Source: Xanthomonas sacchari
GTDB lineage: Bacteria; Pseudomonadota; Gammaproteobacteria; Xanthomonadales; Xanthomonadaceae
Direction of reading: 5' to 3'
DNA: 64,000 bases
NCBI RefSeq assembly: GCF_024266585.1
Contig: NZ_CP100647.1
Span: 3,453,001 to 3,517,000 of the forward strand
The notes under the pieces were generated by a model. The model worked only from the letters and a program-made list of their open reading frames with translations, searched no databases and was not told where the DNA came from. Positions 47,273-56,355 of this stretch are shown piece after piece; position 1 is the first letter of the stretch; every line of letters begins with the position of its first letter. A program made the position numbers and the translations under genes.

Positions 47273-47597
47273 GGTGGGACGCGGCTACGGAAAGGCCGCA
47301 GGGTAGCCCCCGCCGTCGCGTCGCGGCAAGGTCGCCGCGGCCACGGTCCGGCCCGCGGCGGGCCAAGGTTCATCGCCGGCGGCCATCCCGCACCGCAACA
47401 CGCGCCCCGCGTGCGCCAGCCGTTGCCATGCCGAAGCAGGCACGCCACGCCGGTGCCGCCAGCCGCTCCACGCAAGGACCGCACTTGGCGGGCGGCGACA
47501 GTGCCTGCACGGTCCCGCGCGCACCCAGCGCAGCGCGCACATGCTCGGCCATGCCGCGGACACTTTAGAATCCAGGCCTCTCTCTGTGGACCCCGTT
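47273..47597. other. Spacer between divergent mltD-like and HerA-like genes
   Basis: About 325 bp with no gene I can support. TAGAAT at 47568-47573, some 25 bases before the HerA-like start, could be a -10 box, but no good -35 box precedes it. Confidence 0.4.
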
Positions 47598-49103
47598 ATG
47601 GACCCGATCCTGCTAGGCAAAGGCGTGACCGACGACATCGCGGTGCTGCTGCAACCGCGCCTGGGCAATCGCCACGGCCTGGTCGCCGGCGCCACCGGCA
47701 CCGGCAAGACCGTGACCCTGATGACCCTGGCCGAAGGCTTTTCGCGGATCGGCGTGCCGGTGTTCCTGGCCGACGTCAAGGGCGACGTGGCCGGGCTGGC
47801 GATGCCCGGCGACGGCAGCGAGAAGGTGCTGCAGCGCGCCGCCCAGATCGGTGTGCGCGACTACGCGCCGGCCGCCAACCCGGTGGTGTTCTGGGACCTC
47901 TACGGCCAGCTCGGCCACCCGGTGCGCACCACCGTCAGCGAGATGGGCCCCACCCTGCTGGCGCGCGTGCTGGAACTCAACGACACCCAGGCCGGCGTGC
48001 TCGACATCGTGTTCAAGCTGGCCGACGACCGCGGCCTGCTGCTGCTCGACCTGGACGACCTGCGCGCACTGCTGGCGCTGGTGGTGGAAGAGCGCAAGGA
48101 CATCTCCACCGAGTACGGCCTGGTCAGCGCGCAATCGGTGGCCGCGATCCAGCGCGCGCTGCTGCGCCTGGCCCAGGATGGCGGCGAAGGTTTCTTCGGC
48201 GAACCGGCACTGGACCTGGCCGAACTGATGCGGGTCGACCACGACGGCCGCGGCGTGATCGGCATCCTCGCCGCCGCGCAGTTGGTGCTCAAACCGCGGC
48301 TGTACTCGACCTTCCTGCTGTGGCTGCTGTCGGAACTGTTCGAGCGGCTGCCGGAAGTGGGCGACCTGGACAAGCCCAAGCTGGTGTTCGTGTTCGACGA
48401 GGCGCACCTGCTGTTCGACGATGCGCCGCCGGCGCTGGTGCAGCGCATCGAACAGGTGGTGCGGCTGATCCGCTCCAAGGGCGTGGGCGTGTACTTCTGC
48501 TCGCAGTTCCCCGACGACGTGCCCGACAGCATCCTCGGCCAGCTCGGCAACCGCGTGCAGCACGCGCTGCGCGCCTACACCCCGCGCGACCAGAAGGCGG
48601 TGCGCACCGCCGCCGAGACCTTCGTGGCCAATCCCAAGCTGGACGTGGCCAAGGCCATCTCCCAGCTCGGCACCGGCGAGGCGCTGGTCTCCACGCTGCA
48701 GGACAAGGGCGTGCCGGCACCGGTGCAGCAGACCCTGATCGCGCCGCCGCGCTGCCGCATGGGCGCGATCTCCGCGGCCGAGCGCGCGCAGGTGCGCGCC
48801 GGCAGCCCGGTCGGCGATCGCTACGACACCCCGGTCAATCGCGAATCGGCCGCGGAACTGCTGGCGCGCCGCGTCGAACGCAGCGCCGACCGGAGCGCCG
48901 CGCCGCCGGCGCGCACCCGCGAGCAGGACGAGGCGCAGGACAGCGGCTTCGGCCAGGCGGTCAAGGACGCGGTGTTCGGCACCAAGCGCCGCCAGGGCAT
49001 GCTGGAGGCGATGGCCAAGCAGACCTCGCGGACCATCGGCAACCGCATCGGCCAGCAGATCGTGCGCGGCATCTTCGGCAGCATCTTCGGCGGCAAGCGC
49101 TGA
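47598..49103 (+). CDS. HerA-like ATPase, DUF853/YjgR family
   Basis: P-loop ATPase of the FtsK/HerA superfamily; function undefined. 501 residues from ATG 47598. Walker A is GATGTGKTVTL near 31-41 and Walker B KLVFVFDEAHLLF near 262-274. FCSQFPDDVPDSILGQLGNR is the family arginine/sensor region. The C-terminal third is polar and ends in a Gly-rich stretch (RGIFGSIFGGKR). YjgR proteins occur as single genes and have no known partner here. Confidence 0.9.
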   Translation: MDPILLGKGVTDDIAVLLQPRLGNRHGLVAGATGTGKTVTLMTLAEGFSRIGVPVFLADVKGDVAGLAMPGDGSEKVLQRAAQIGVRDYAPAANPVVFWDLYGQLGHPVRTTVSEMGPTLLARVLELNDTQAGVLDIVFKLADDRGLLLLDLDDLRALLALVVEERKDISTEYGLVSAQSVAAIQRALLRLAQDGGEGFFGEPALDLAELMRVDHDGRGVIGILAAAQLVLKPRLYSTFLLWLLSELFERLPEVGDLDKPKLVFVFDEAHLLFDDAPPALVQRIEQVVRLIRSKGVGVYFCSQFPDDVPDSILGQLGNRVQHALRAYTPRDQKAVRTAAETFVANPKLDVAKAISQLGTGEALVSTLQDKGVPAPVQQTLIAPPRCRMGAISAAERAQVRAGSPVGDRYDTPVNRESAAELLARRVERSADRSAAPPARTREQDEAQDSGFGQAVKDAVFGTKRRQGMLEAMAKQTSRTIGNRIGQQIVRGIFGSIFGGKR

Positions 49104-49144
49104 GCGCGACGCACGCCGAGATATCCCGGCCACTGGCTTCGCGC

Positions 49145-49166
49145 AGGAGCGGCTTCAGCCGCTCCT
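49145..49166. repeat. REP element between HerA-like and nudK-like genes
   Basis: AGGAGCGGC-TTCA-GCCGCTCCT is a perfect 9-bp stem, of the same kind as at 419, 555 and 38843. It lies in the 85-bp space between two convergent genes and could serve as a terminator. Confidence 0.8.
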
Positions 49167-49188
49167 ACGGGATCCGCGCGATCCGGCG

Positions 49189-49791
49189 CTATCCCAGCAA
49201 CCCGTGCAGCTTGGCGTACTGCAGCAGCATGATGGTCTTGGCATCGGCGATCGCGCCGCTGTCGATCATCGCCAGCGCCGCATCCAGCGCCAGCTCCAGC
49301 ACCTCGATCTCCTCGCCCTCGGCGGCCACGCCGCCGCCGGCACCGATCTTGTCGCGGTCCACGTACTCGCCCACGAAGAAGTACAGCCGCTCGGTCACCG
49401 AACCCGGGCTCATGAACGCCTCGAACACCTTGCGCACGTTTTCGATCCGGTAGCCGGTCTCCTCCTCGGTCTCCTTGCGGATGCAGGTCTCCGGATCGTC
49501 ATGGTCGAGCAGCCCGGCGCAGGCTTCGATCAGCATGCCGTCGGGATTGCCGTTGAGCAGGGTCGGCATGCGGAACTGGCGGGTCAGCATCACCGTGCCC
49601 TTGGCGCGGCTGTACAGCAGGATGGCCGCGCCGTTGCCGCGGTCGTAGGCCTCGCGGGTGAGCGGCTGCCAGCGGCCGTCCTGACGCTGGAAATCGAAAC
49701 TGACCTTGCGCAACACATACCAGTTGTCCGACAGCACTTCGATGTGGGTGACGCGCACGCGGGGATTGCCGGAAATGCAGGAGGGGTCCAA
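49189..49791 (-). CDS. nudK: NUDIX hydrolase, GDP-mannose pyrophosphatase type
   Basis: Probably splits GDP-mannose or related sugar nucleotides. About 200 residues from the TTG at 49789-49791, which has GGAG seven bases upstream; a GTG at 49839 is an alternative. [15 protein letters not shown] and [14 protein letters not shown] resemble NudK. The Nudix box is [27 protein letters not shown] (positions roughly 101-125), with the REXXEE-type core as [22 protein letters not shown] follows, as in NudK. Confidence 0.87.
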   Translation of the reverse strand: MDPSCISGNPRVRVTHIEVLSDNWYVLRKVSFDFQRQDGRWQPLTREAYDRGNGAAILLYSRAKGTVMLTRQFRMPTLLNGNPDGMLIEACAGLLDHDDPETCIRKETEEETGYRIENVRKVFEAFMSPGSVTERLYFFVGEYVDRDKIGAGGGVAAEGEEIEVLELALDAALAMIDSGAIADAKTIMLLQYAKLHGLLG

Positions 49792-50038
49792 GCAAGGCTC
49801 CAGGACATGAGGAACACGGTGGGACGGCGGGCACGGCACCTACCGCACATCTCCCGCCGCTCGACCGCGCAGTGTAGCCAGCACGCGTGCGGGCCAGGCG
49901 GCCCCGGTTGCGCTTTGCGCAGCCGACCACACTCCCTCGGTGCGGCCATCCGCATCGCGCAGCCGCCCCGCCCGTCTCCCGATTGCGCGCGTCCCGACCG
50001 CACTGCACAATCGGTGCACTTCGTAGACAGGGGGAGTC

Positions 50039-51319
50039 ATGGAAGATCGTCGGCGCGTGGGCGCAAGCCGCGCACATCGCAGCACACCCGAACCGTTCTG
50101 GGCGCGGACCCGCGCCATCGCGCTGTACCCGCTGCGCGGCGGCGCACTGTACGCGCTGATCGCGCTGACCCTGTGCAGCCTGCTGGGAATGCTGCCCGGC
50201 ATCGGCTGGATCCTGGGCATCGTCACCACCCTGGCGATCTACAAGTACGCCTTCGAGATCCTGCGGCACACCGCCGACGGCTACCTGGACGCGCCGGAGC
50301 GCGGCTTCGACATCGGCGACGGCGTGGTGCTGCGGCTGCTGGCGATGATGATCCTGCTCGGCATGGCGGTGTTCGCCACGCTGATGCTGGCCGGGCCGGT
50401 CGGCAGCCTGCTGATGCTGCTGGCGGTGGTGCTGCTGCAGCCGGGCATCCTGATTTCCCTGGCGATGGACGGTAGCCTGCGCCGCGCGCTGAACCCGGCC
50501 GTGTCGATCGGCCTGGCGCTGCGCATCGGCTGGCCCTACCTGGCCGCGTTCGGCCTGCTGTTCGTGATCCAGGCCAGCGCGCTGAGCGCCGCCGCCTGGC
50601 TGCAGCGCGTCCTGCCGCCGGTAATCGCCGACCTGGCGGTCACCGTGGTGACGATCTGGGGCCTGTTCGCCGCCTTCCACCTGCTGGGCTATCTGGTCTA
50701 CCAGTATCACGCCGTGCTGGGCTACGAACCGGCCGCCGAGGCGGCCAACGCCGTCGCCCGCCACGACCCGGACCAGCGCGTGCTCGACGAGGCCGAACAA
50801 CTGGTGCGCGACGGCCACACCGACGATGCGCTGCAGGTGCTGCGCAGCGAGGTACGCAGCCGCGCGGTGAGCCTGGGCGTGCACGAGCTGTACCAGCGCC
50901 TGTTGCGCGGCAGCGCGCGCCACGACGAACGCCGCGAACATACCCGCCAGTACATGCACCGGCTGCTGCAGGAAAAGCAGGAACGGCGCGCGCTGGCCTT
51001 GCAACGCGAGGCGCTGGATGCCGATCCCGACTTCGTGCCGCTGCTGCCGGAACAGGCCACGCTGCTGGCCGAACGTGCGCAGCTGGCAGGCCAGTTCCGC
51101 CTCGCCGCCGACGGCCTGCAGGCCGCGCTGCGCGGCTGGCCGAACGCACCGGAGCGCAGCGCCTGGTCGCTGCAGGCCGCCCTGCTGCTGGCCGAACGCT
51201 TCGGCGAGGACGCGCAGGCGCGCCGCCTGCTGGAGGACGCCCTGACCCACTGCGACGACGACCAGCAGCGCGGCAAGCTGCAGGCGGCGTTGCGCGCGGT
51301 GACGATCGCGCCGGTCTAG
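50039..51319 (+). CDS. Polytopic membrane protein with helical-repeat C-terminal domain
   Basis: Not recognised as a named family. 426 residues, with a clear SD (GGGGAG). Residues 30-235 hold about six hydrophobic segments (for example LIALTLCSLLGMLPGIGWIL; FGLLFVIQASALSAAAW). The rest is soluble, Arg/Leu/Ala-rich and looks like TPR-type helical hairpins (DDALQVLRSEVRSRAVSL; SAWSLQAALLLAERFGEDAQ). It is convergent with the rhomboid gene, whose tail has similar repeats; a partnership is only a guess. Confidence 0.8.
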   Translation: MEDRRRVGASRAHRSTPEPFWARTRAIALYPLRGGALYALIALTLCSLLGMLPGIGWILGIVTTLAIYKYAFEILRHTADGYLDAPERGFDIGDGVVLRLLAMMILLGMAVFATLMLAGPVGSLLMLLAVVLLQPGILISLAMDGSLRRALNPAVSIGLALRIGWPYLAAFGLLFVIQASALSAAAWLQRVLPPVIADLAVTVVTIWGLFAAFHLLGYLVYQYHAVLGYEPAAEAANAVARHDPDQRVLDEAEQLVRDGHTDDALQVLRSEVRSRAVSLGVHELYQRLLRGSARHDERREHTRQYMHRLLQEKQERRALALQREALDADPDFVPLLPEQATLLAERAQLAGQFRLAADGLQAALRGWPNAPERSAWSLQAALLLAERFGEDAQARRLLEDALTHCDDDQQRGKLQAALRAVTIAPV

Positions 51320-51386
51320 CGCGCGTCCTGCCGTGCGCGGAGCGCGGACGCAGCCACCGCTGCCCCGCGCGCGCCAGGCAGCGCGC

Positions 51387-52826
51387 TCAGGCGTTGGCGA
51401 GCAGGAACCGCGCCTTGTCCGCCGGCGGCAGGTCCGGATAGCGCACGATCAGCGCCTCCAGCACGCGCCGCCACTCCGCTGCGGCCTGGCGCTCGCCGTG
51501 GCCCAGCGCGAGCCGGAACCAGGCCTGCGCCTGCTGCTCGCGCGGCGAGACCGCATCCTGCGCCAGCAGCGTCTCGGCTTCGGCCAACAAGCCCAGCGCC
51601 ATCCAGCGCGCGAACAGCGCCGCATGCGTCGGCGCGTCCAGCGCGCCGGCCGCCGCCAACACCCCCGCCTGCTGCCGTGCCTCCTGCAGCGACGCTGCCG
51701 GCAGCCGCAACACGTCCAGCGCCCTGGCCCGCGCCGACGCGGCCTGGCCGGCGTTGGCGGCCACCCGGTAGCGCGCCAGCGCCACATCGAAGCGCTGCGG
51801 CGCTTCGGCGGCCAGCGCGTCCAGCAGCGCGCCGGCCTGGAAATGTTCCATCCGCCCCAGATGCCGCTGCGCACGCTCCCAGCGGTCGTCGGCCGGTGCG
51901 CCGGCGTCGTCGCGCAGGAACGCCTCGCGGGTCTGCCCGGTCGCCACCAGCGCCGCGCCGAGCAGCGCGCCGACCACCAGCCCGCCGGCATGCGCGTCGA
52001 AGCCGATGCCGGCATCGCCGTTGAACAGCAGGTTGTACAGCTCCCAGCCCAGCCACAGCGGCAGCAGCGCGATGGCCGGCGCGCGCACGTAGTCGAACAG
52101 CACCGCCGCCCAGTAGAAGAAGCGCACCGGGCGCCGCCCCCAGACCACGCAGAACGCCCCCATCAGCGCAGCGATGGCGCCGGACGCGCCGAGCCCGCCA
52201 CCGGCCTCGCCCCAACGCCAGCACAGGCTGACCGCGCTGGCCCCGAACGCGCCGAGCAGGTACACCGCCAGGAACCGCCAGCCGCCGATCGCGCCTTCCA
52301 GCAGGGTGCCCAGCGCCAGCAGGAACAGCATGTTGCCGATCAGGTGCATGGCGTCGGCATGCAGGAACGCGGAACCGAGCATGCGCGCCGGCGCCCATTC
52401 GGAGCTGCGCTGCACATGGCGCAGGGTGAACACGCGCTGCAGCAACGCGTCGTAGCGCGCGCGCAGCGGCGTCCAGGCCTGCTGCGCATCGGCGTCGGCG
52501 AAGGCGCTGCCGTTGCGCAGGGCCTGCACGAACCGCACGTCGTGCAAGGTGGCGGCCCCGACGAAGGCCGTCCGCTCGGCCGCCGACACCTGCTGCAGTT
52601 TCGCCAGCGCCTCGCGCTGGCCGCTGCGCTCCAGGTAGCGCGCATAGGCCGGCGCTTCCAGCGCGCCGAGTCCGGAGTCGAGGTAGTAGCGCAGCGCCTG
52701 CCGCAGCGGCGCCGCGTCGTGGCGCTGCCAGCCCGCGTACACCGCGATGTTGAGCAGGATCAGCAACAGCGTGACCAGCGGAAAATTGTCCCGCGACAGC
52801 GGCTTGTGCAGCGGCAGGATCAGCAT
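51387..52826 (-). CDS. Rhomboid-family intramembrane protease with helical-repeat tail
   Basis: Probable membrane serine protease. 479 residues from ATG 52824-52826. One N-terminal helix ([17 protein letters not shown]), a large extramembrane part (about 35-145), then the rhomboid core with [20 protein letters not shown], the catalytic serine in [15 protein letters not shown] and the histidine in [12 protein letters not shown]. Residues from about 310 onward are soluble helical repeats rather than membrane. The large N-terminal insert and repeat tail are unlike GlpG; substrate unknown. It is divergent from greB. Confidence 0.88.
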   Translation of the reverse strand: MLILPLHKPLSRDNFPLVTLLLILLNIAVYAGWQRHDAAPLRQALRYYLDSGLGALEAPAYARYLERSGQREALAKLQQVSAAERTAFVGAATLHDVRFVQALRNGSAFADADAQQAWTPLRARYDALLQRVFTLRHVQRSSEWAPARMLGSAFLHADAMHLIGNMLFLLALGTLLEGAIGGWRFLAVYLLGAFGASAVSLCWRWGEAGGGLGASGAIAALMGAFCVVWGRRPVRFFYWAAVLFDYVRAPAIALLPLWLGWELYNLLFNGDAGIGFDAHAGGLVVGALLGAALVATGQTREAFLRDDAGAPADDRWERAQRHLGRMEHFQAGALLDALAAEAPQRFDVALARYRVAANAGQAASARARALDVLRLPAASLQEARQQAGVLAAAGALDAPTHAALFARWMALGLLAEAETLLAQDAVSPREQQAQAWFRLALGHGERQAAAEWRRVLEALIVRYPDLPPADKARFLLANA

Positions 52827-52936
52827 CGAACGAAGTCTGGGTCCGGGAGGCGGTGCCAGCTTCAGACATCGCCTGCGGGTGCGCAAGCCGCAGCCACGCG
52901 CTAGCATCGCCACCCCGCTCCACCGCAGTCGCCCCG

Positions 52937-53443
52937 ATGAGCCGCTGGCGTCCCCCTGCCGAGAAAAGCACCGCCCTGATCACCCCGGAAGGCCACGCCC
53001 GGCTCAAGGCCGAACTGGACGAGCTGTGGCGGGTGCGCCGTCCGGAGGTGGTCAAGGCGCTGGCCGCGGCCGCCGCCGAGGGCGACCGTTCGGAGAACGC
53101 CGAGTACACCTACCGCAAGAAGCAACTGGGCGAGATCGACCGCCGCGTGCGCTACCTGAGCAAGCGCCTGGAAGCGCTGCGCGTGGTCGCCGAGGCACCG
53201 TCCGACCCGCAGGCGGTGTTCTTCGGCGCGCACATCGAGCTGGAGGATGCCGACAGCGGCGAGCTGCGCCGTTACCGCATCGTCGGCCCGGACGAGACCG
53301 ACGCGGCCCGCGGCTGGATCAGCATCGATTCGCCGCTGGCGCGGGCGCTGCTGAAGAAACGCATCGACGACGAAGTGGAAGCGCAATTGCCCGGCGGCCG
53401 CCACAGCTTCGTGGTGGTGGCGGTGGACTACACCACGCCGTAA
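52937..53443 (+). CDS. greB: Transcription elongation factor GreB
   Basis: Rescues backtracked RNA polymerase by stimulating transcript cleavage. 168 residues from ATG 52937. [20 protein letters not shown] begins the coiled coil, with acidic tip [20 protein letters not shown] (the D-x3-E pair that holds the metal). The C-terminal FKBP-like domain has [20 protein letters not shown]. The spacing and [10 protein letters not shown] stretch are GreB-like rather than GreA. Confidence 0.95.
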   Translation: MSRWRPPAEKSTALITPEGHARLKAELDELWRVRRPEVVKALAAAAAEGDRSENAEYTYRKKQLGEIDRRVRYLSKRLEALRVVAEAPSDPQAVFFGAHIELEDADSGELRRYRIVGPDETDAARGWISIDSPLARALLKKRIDDEVEAQLPGGRHSFVVVAVDYTTP

Positions 53444-53485
53444 GCGCGCGGCGCCTGGGCGCCACGCCGGCCGCCGCCTGCGGCC

Positions 53486-54904
53486 TCAGAGCACCCACAG
53501 GTCCAGCGGCCTGGCCGGCGAGGCGGGCGCCGGCAACGCATCGCCGAACAGGTCGTGCTCGTCGCTGTCGGTGATCTCCACCTGCACCAGATCGCCCGGC
53601 TTGAGCCCGAGTTCGCCGCCGTTCTGGATATGCACCAGGCCGTCGATCTCCGGCGCATCGGCCTTGGAGCGCGCCACCGCGATGCCGTCCTCGAGCAGGT
53701 CGACCAGACACTCCTGCACGCTGCCGATCTTGGCTTCCAGGCGCGCCGCGGAAATCGCCGCCTGCCGCTCCATGAACCGCGCCAACCGCTCCTGCTTGAG
53801 TTCTTCCGGCACCGGATCCGGCAGCGCGTTGGCGCTGGCGCCTTCGACCGGCGAATAGGCGAACGCGCCGACGCGATCGAGCTGCGCCGCATCCAGGAAC
53901 TCCAGCAACTGCTCGAACTCGGCGTCGGTCTCGCCGGGGAAGCCGACGATGAAGGTCGAACGCAGGGTGATCTCCGGGCACAGCGCACGCCAGCGCTGCA
54001 CGCGCTCCAGGGTGCGCTCGACCGCGCCCGGGCGCTTCATCAGCTTGAGGATGCGCGGGCTGGCGTGCTGGAACGGGATGTCCAGGTACGGCAGCAGCTT
54101 GCCCTCGGCCATCAGCGGGATCACGTCGTCCACGTGCGGATACGGATACACGTAGTGCAGGCGCGCCCACGCACCCAGCTCCGACAGGCCCTCGCACAGC
54201 GCCTTCATCCGCGTCTGGTAGGCGCGGCCGCGCCATTCGCGCTCCGCGTACTTGATGTCCACACCGTAGGCCGAGGTGTCCTGCGACACCACCAGCAACT
54301 CGCGCACCCCGCCCTTGACCAGGCGTTCGGCCTCGCGCAGCACCTCGTCGACCGGGCGCGACACCAGGTCGCCGCGCATCGACGGGATGATGCAGAAGCT
54401 GCAGCGGTGATTGCAGCCTTCGGAGATCTTCAGGTAGGCGTAATGCCGCGGCGTCAGCTTGACCCCGATGTCGTCCTCGCTGCTGCCGCGCCCGCGCGGC
54501 AGCAGGTCCACGAACGGATCGTGGCGCGGCGGCAGCGCCGCGTGCACCGCTTCCATCACGCTCTGGTAGTCCTGCGGGCCGGACACCGCCAGCACGTCCG
54601 GATAGGCCGCGCGGATCTGCTCCGAGCGCTTGCCCAGACAGCCGGTGACGATGACCTTGCCGTTCTCGGCCATGGCCTCGCCGATCGCCTCCATCGACTC
54701 GGCGACCGCCGAGTCGATGAAGCCGCAGGTGTTGACCACCACCACGTCGGCCGCGTCGTAGCTGGGCACGATCGCATAGCCCTCCACGCGCAGTTGGGTG
54801 AGGATGCGTTCGGAGTCGACAAGGGCCTTCGGACAACCTAGTGACACGAAGCCAACTTTGGGCACCTGACTCTTCAAGAGATCCGCGTAATTCATTGATT
54901 TCAT
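53486..54904 (-). CDS. rimO: Ribosomal protein S12 methylthiotransferase
   Basis: Radical-SAM enzyme that adds a methylthio group to an aspartate of ribosomal protein S12. 472 residues. The UPF0004 domain has [22 protein letters not shown] and TGCLG; the radical-SAM motif is [15 protein letters not shown]; the C-terminal TRAM domain ends in DLWVL. The first ATG ([18 protein letters not shown]) at 54902-54904 is used; the second, three codons later, is also possible. It marks the left edge of the accessory island. Confidence 0.97.
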   Translation of the reverse strand: MKSMNYADLLKSQVPKVGFVSLGCPKALVDSERILTQLRVEGYAIVPSYDAADVVVVNTCGFIDSAVAESMEAIGEAMAENGKVIVTGCLGKRSEQIRAAYPDVLAVSGPQDYQSVMEAVHAALPPRHDPFVDLLPRGRGSSEDDIGVKLTPRHYAYLKISEGCNHRCSFCIIPSMRGDLVSRPVDEVLREAERLVKGGVRELLVVSQDTSAYGVDIKYAEREWRGRAYQTRMKALCEGLSELGAWARLHYVYPYPHVDDVIPLMAEGKLLPYLDIPFQHASPRILKLMKRPGAVERTLERVQRWRALCPEITLRSTFIVGFPGETDAEFEQLLEFLDAAQLDRVGAFAYSPVEGASANALPDPVPEELKQERLARFMERQAAISAARLEAKIGSVQECLVDLLEDGIAVARSKADAPEIDGLVHIQNGGELGLKPGDLVQVEITDSDEHDLFGDALPAPASPARPLDLWVL

Positions 54905-54944
54905 TTAACTTTTTACGTCCGCCATGCCGGCATCGAAGGTGGCT

Positions 54945-54973
54945 GATTGTATTTCTGTTGTGATACCACCCCA
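54945..54973 (-). promoter_or_regulatory. Possible rimO promoter
   Basis: On the minus strand TTGGGG, 17 bases, TACAAT, about 41 bases before the rimO start. The -10 box is good, the -35 box matches at three of six. It lies between rimO and the divergent XRE-type gene. Confidence 0.4.
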
Positions 54974-55094
54974 AGGCCACACTTATACCGACCTCGAAGA
55001 TCGCGTCATCTTACCGATGAACGAGCCAACACCTGAAATAGCATGGACTCCCTCCTGTCCACGAGGGCTCGGATTGCAAAAGCTCAGGAAAACA

Positions 55095-55442
55095 ATGGCG
55101 AAGTTCCAGCAGATGACCATCGGCGAGCGCATTCGGTGGCTACTGGTGTTCCGACGCCTCACACAGCAAGAGCTGGCGTCAAAGATCGGGATCACGCAAA
55201 GCGCAGTCTCGAACATCGTCGGGAGCGCCTCGCGCCAGCCGACCGCGCGGACGCTGCTCAAGATGGCTGATGCCCTGGAATGCTCTGCGGAATTCATCCT
55301 GCTGGGCGAAGGTAGCCCCTTCGAGCAGGTCGCGCCCCGCAATGCGCGAGAGACCGAGCTGTTGAGTCTCTACCGGAGCCTCCAATTTACCGAGCAGACC
55401 ACTCTCATGGTGATCGCGCGGATTCTTGCTCGTTCGGAATAG
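55095..55442 (+). CDS. XRE-family helix-turn-helix regulator
   Basis: DNA-binding regulator of 115 residues. The start is the ATG at 55095, behind AGGA; longer in-frame ATGs exist but the added residues do not look like protein. The HTH is near residues 10-62: IGERIRWLLVFRRLTQQELA, GITQSAVSNIVG, RTLLKMADALECSAEF. The remaining 45 residues are a short helical tail (LLSLYRSLQFTEQTTLMVIA). Lower GC than the core genes. It is divergent from rimO and reads toward the island; it might control the defence operon 0.9 kb away. Confidence 0.8.
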   Translation: MAKFQQMTIGERIRWLLVFRRLTQQELASKIGITQSAVSNIVGSASRQPTARTLLKMADALECSAEFILLGEGSPFEQVAPRNARETELLSLYRSLQFTEQTTLMVIARILARSE

Positions 55443-55640
55443 CTGCTGCGCAGCGAGTTGGGAAAGCGTGCCGGAGCTGCGGTCACCGACGCCAGCGCCA
55501 GCGGCAGCGGACACGCCCATAGACGCGGAAACGCATCGCGCAATCAAGCTGACCTGTTCGACGTATCTAACGGGCCTAGCGAGGCCGGTTCTCGCAAACA
55601 ATCTGAGCAGTCGAGAACATCAACGCCGGCCAGCGAATAC

Positions 55641-55874
55641 TTACCAGTGGCCATTGGCCTCATCCCGGTAAAACTTGAAGTCCGCCGGCAACCTACCGCG
55701 AAAGGAACGAAGCCGGTCTAGCCCGGCCTGCAGCCCCAGCTTCTTGCGGACCTTGAAGAGTCGAGGACCGTCAACAATGACCTCGATCTCATCGCCCTCC
55801 CGCAACTCCAGTGCCTCGACCAAGCTAACCGGCAGGCGTATAGCCAAGCTGTCACCCCACTTTGCGACTCGCAT
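55641..55874 (-). CDS. AbrB/MazE-type antitoxin-like protein, no toxin partner seen
   Basis: 77 residues. MRVAKWGDSLAIRLPVSLVE and GDEIEVIVDGPRLFKV form the swapped-hairpin AbrB/SpoVT DNA-binding fold of VapB/MazE antitoxins; the C-terminal half (LQAGLDRLRSFRGRLPADFK) would bind a toxin. In such pairs the toxin gene follows directly, but the 200 bp downstream to the convergent XRE gene hold no PIN or MazF frame. So it is solitary, perhaps a remnant of a lost pair. Confidence 0.78.
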   Translation of the reverse strand: MRVAKWGDSLAIRLPVSLVEALELREGDEIEVIVDGPRLFKVRKKLGLQAGLDRLRSFRGRLPADFKFYRDEANGHW

Positions 55875-56355
55875 AGTGAATCAGCACCATGTCTGTACGG
55901 ATGTGTATTCTGACGCGTCCCCATGCCACGACACCAAGTATCTCTTTTGGCAAGAAAGCACGGTCGCTGACCTGCTATCTGACTCAGGCTACAGCGCAGT
56001 GCATGCGTCCGGGCACCCCGTCTTAACGTCACGTAGACCGCCCCGCTTAGACCGGAAAGCTGCCCACGCACAGTCATGCTAGAAATGCCCACGATCGGCG
56101 CCTGAGGGGCTGACTTAGGTCCAGCGACCCGCGAGATCGAAGAGAAACGGCCGACGATGGTCAGCCAGCGATGGACTCGTTTCAGCCATCCTCGGCATGT
56201 CGGAGCCACTTTACAAGCAGAACGCTATGCGGAAGTAGACATTTGGCTGACTCCGCTATCCCACGCGCCCGAACACCTCGGACAGGCCATGCTCGGAAAT
56301 CGCAAGGGAACCGGAGCTGTGGCTACAATGCAAAAGCCGGTTCAGGGGGAAGAGT
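55875..56355. other. Island spacer before the defence operon
   Basis: About 480 bp with no gene I can support; frames present lack ribosome sites and family likeness. It must contain the promoter of the druA-like operon unless that lies farther up. GC is visibly lower than in the core half of the window. Confidence 0.4.

Noticed and set aside
55440-55640. VapC-type toxin downstream of the AbrB-like gene
   Set aside because: All three minus-strand frames stop within about 35 codons and none has the conserved acidic residues of a PIN domain.
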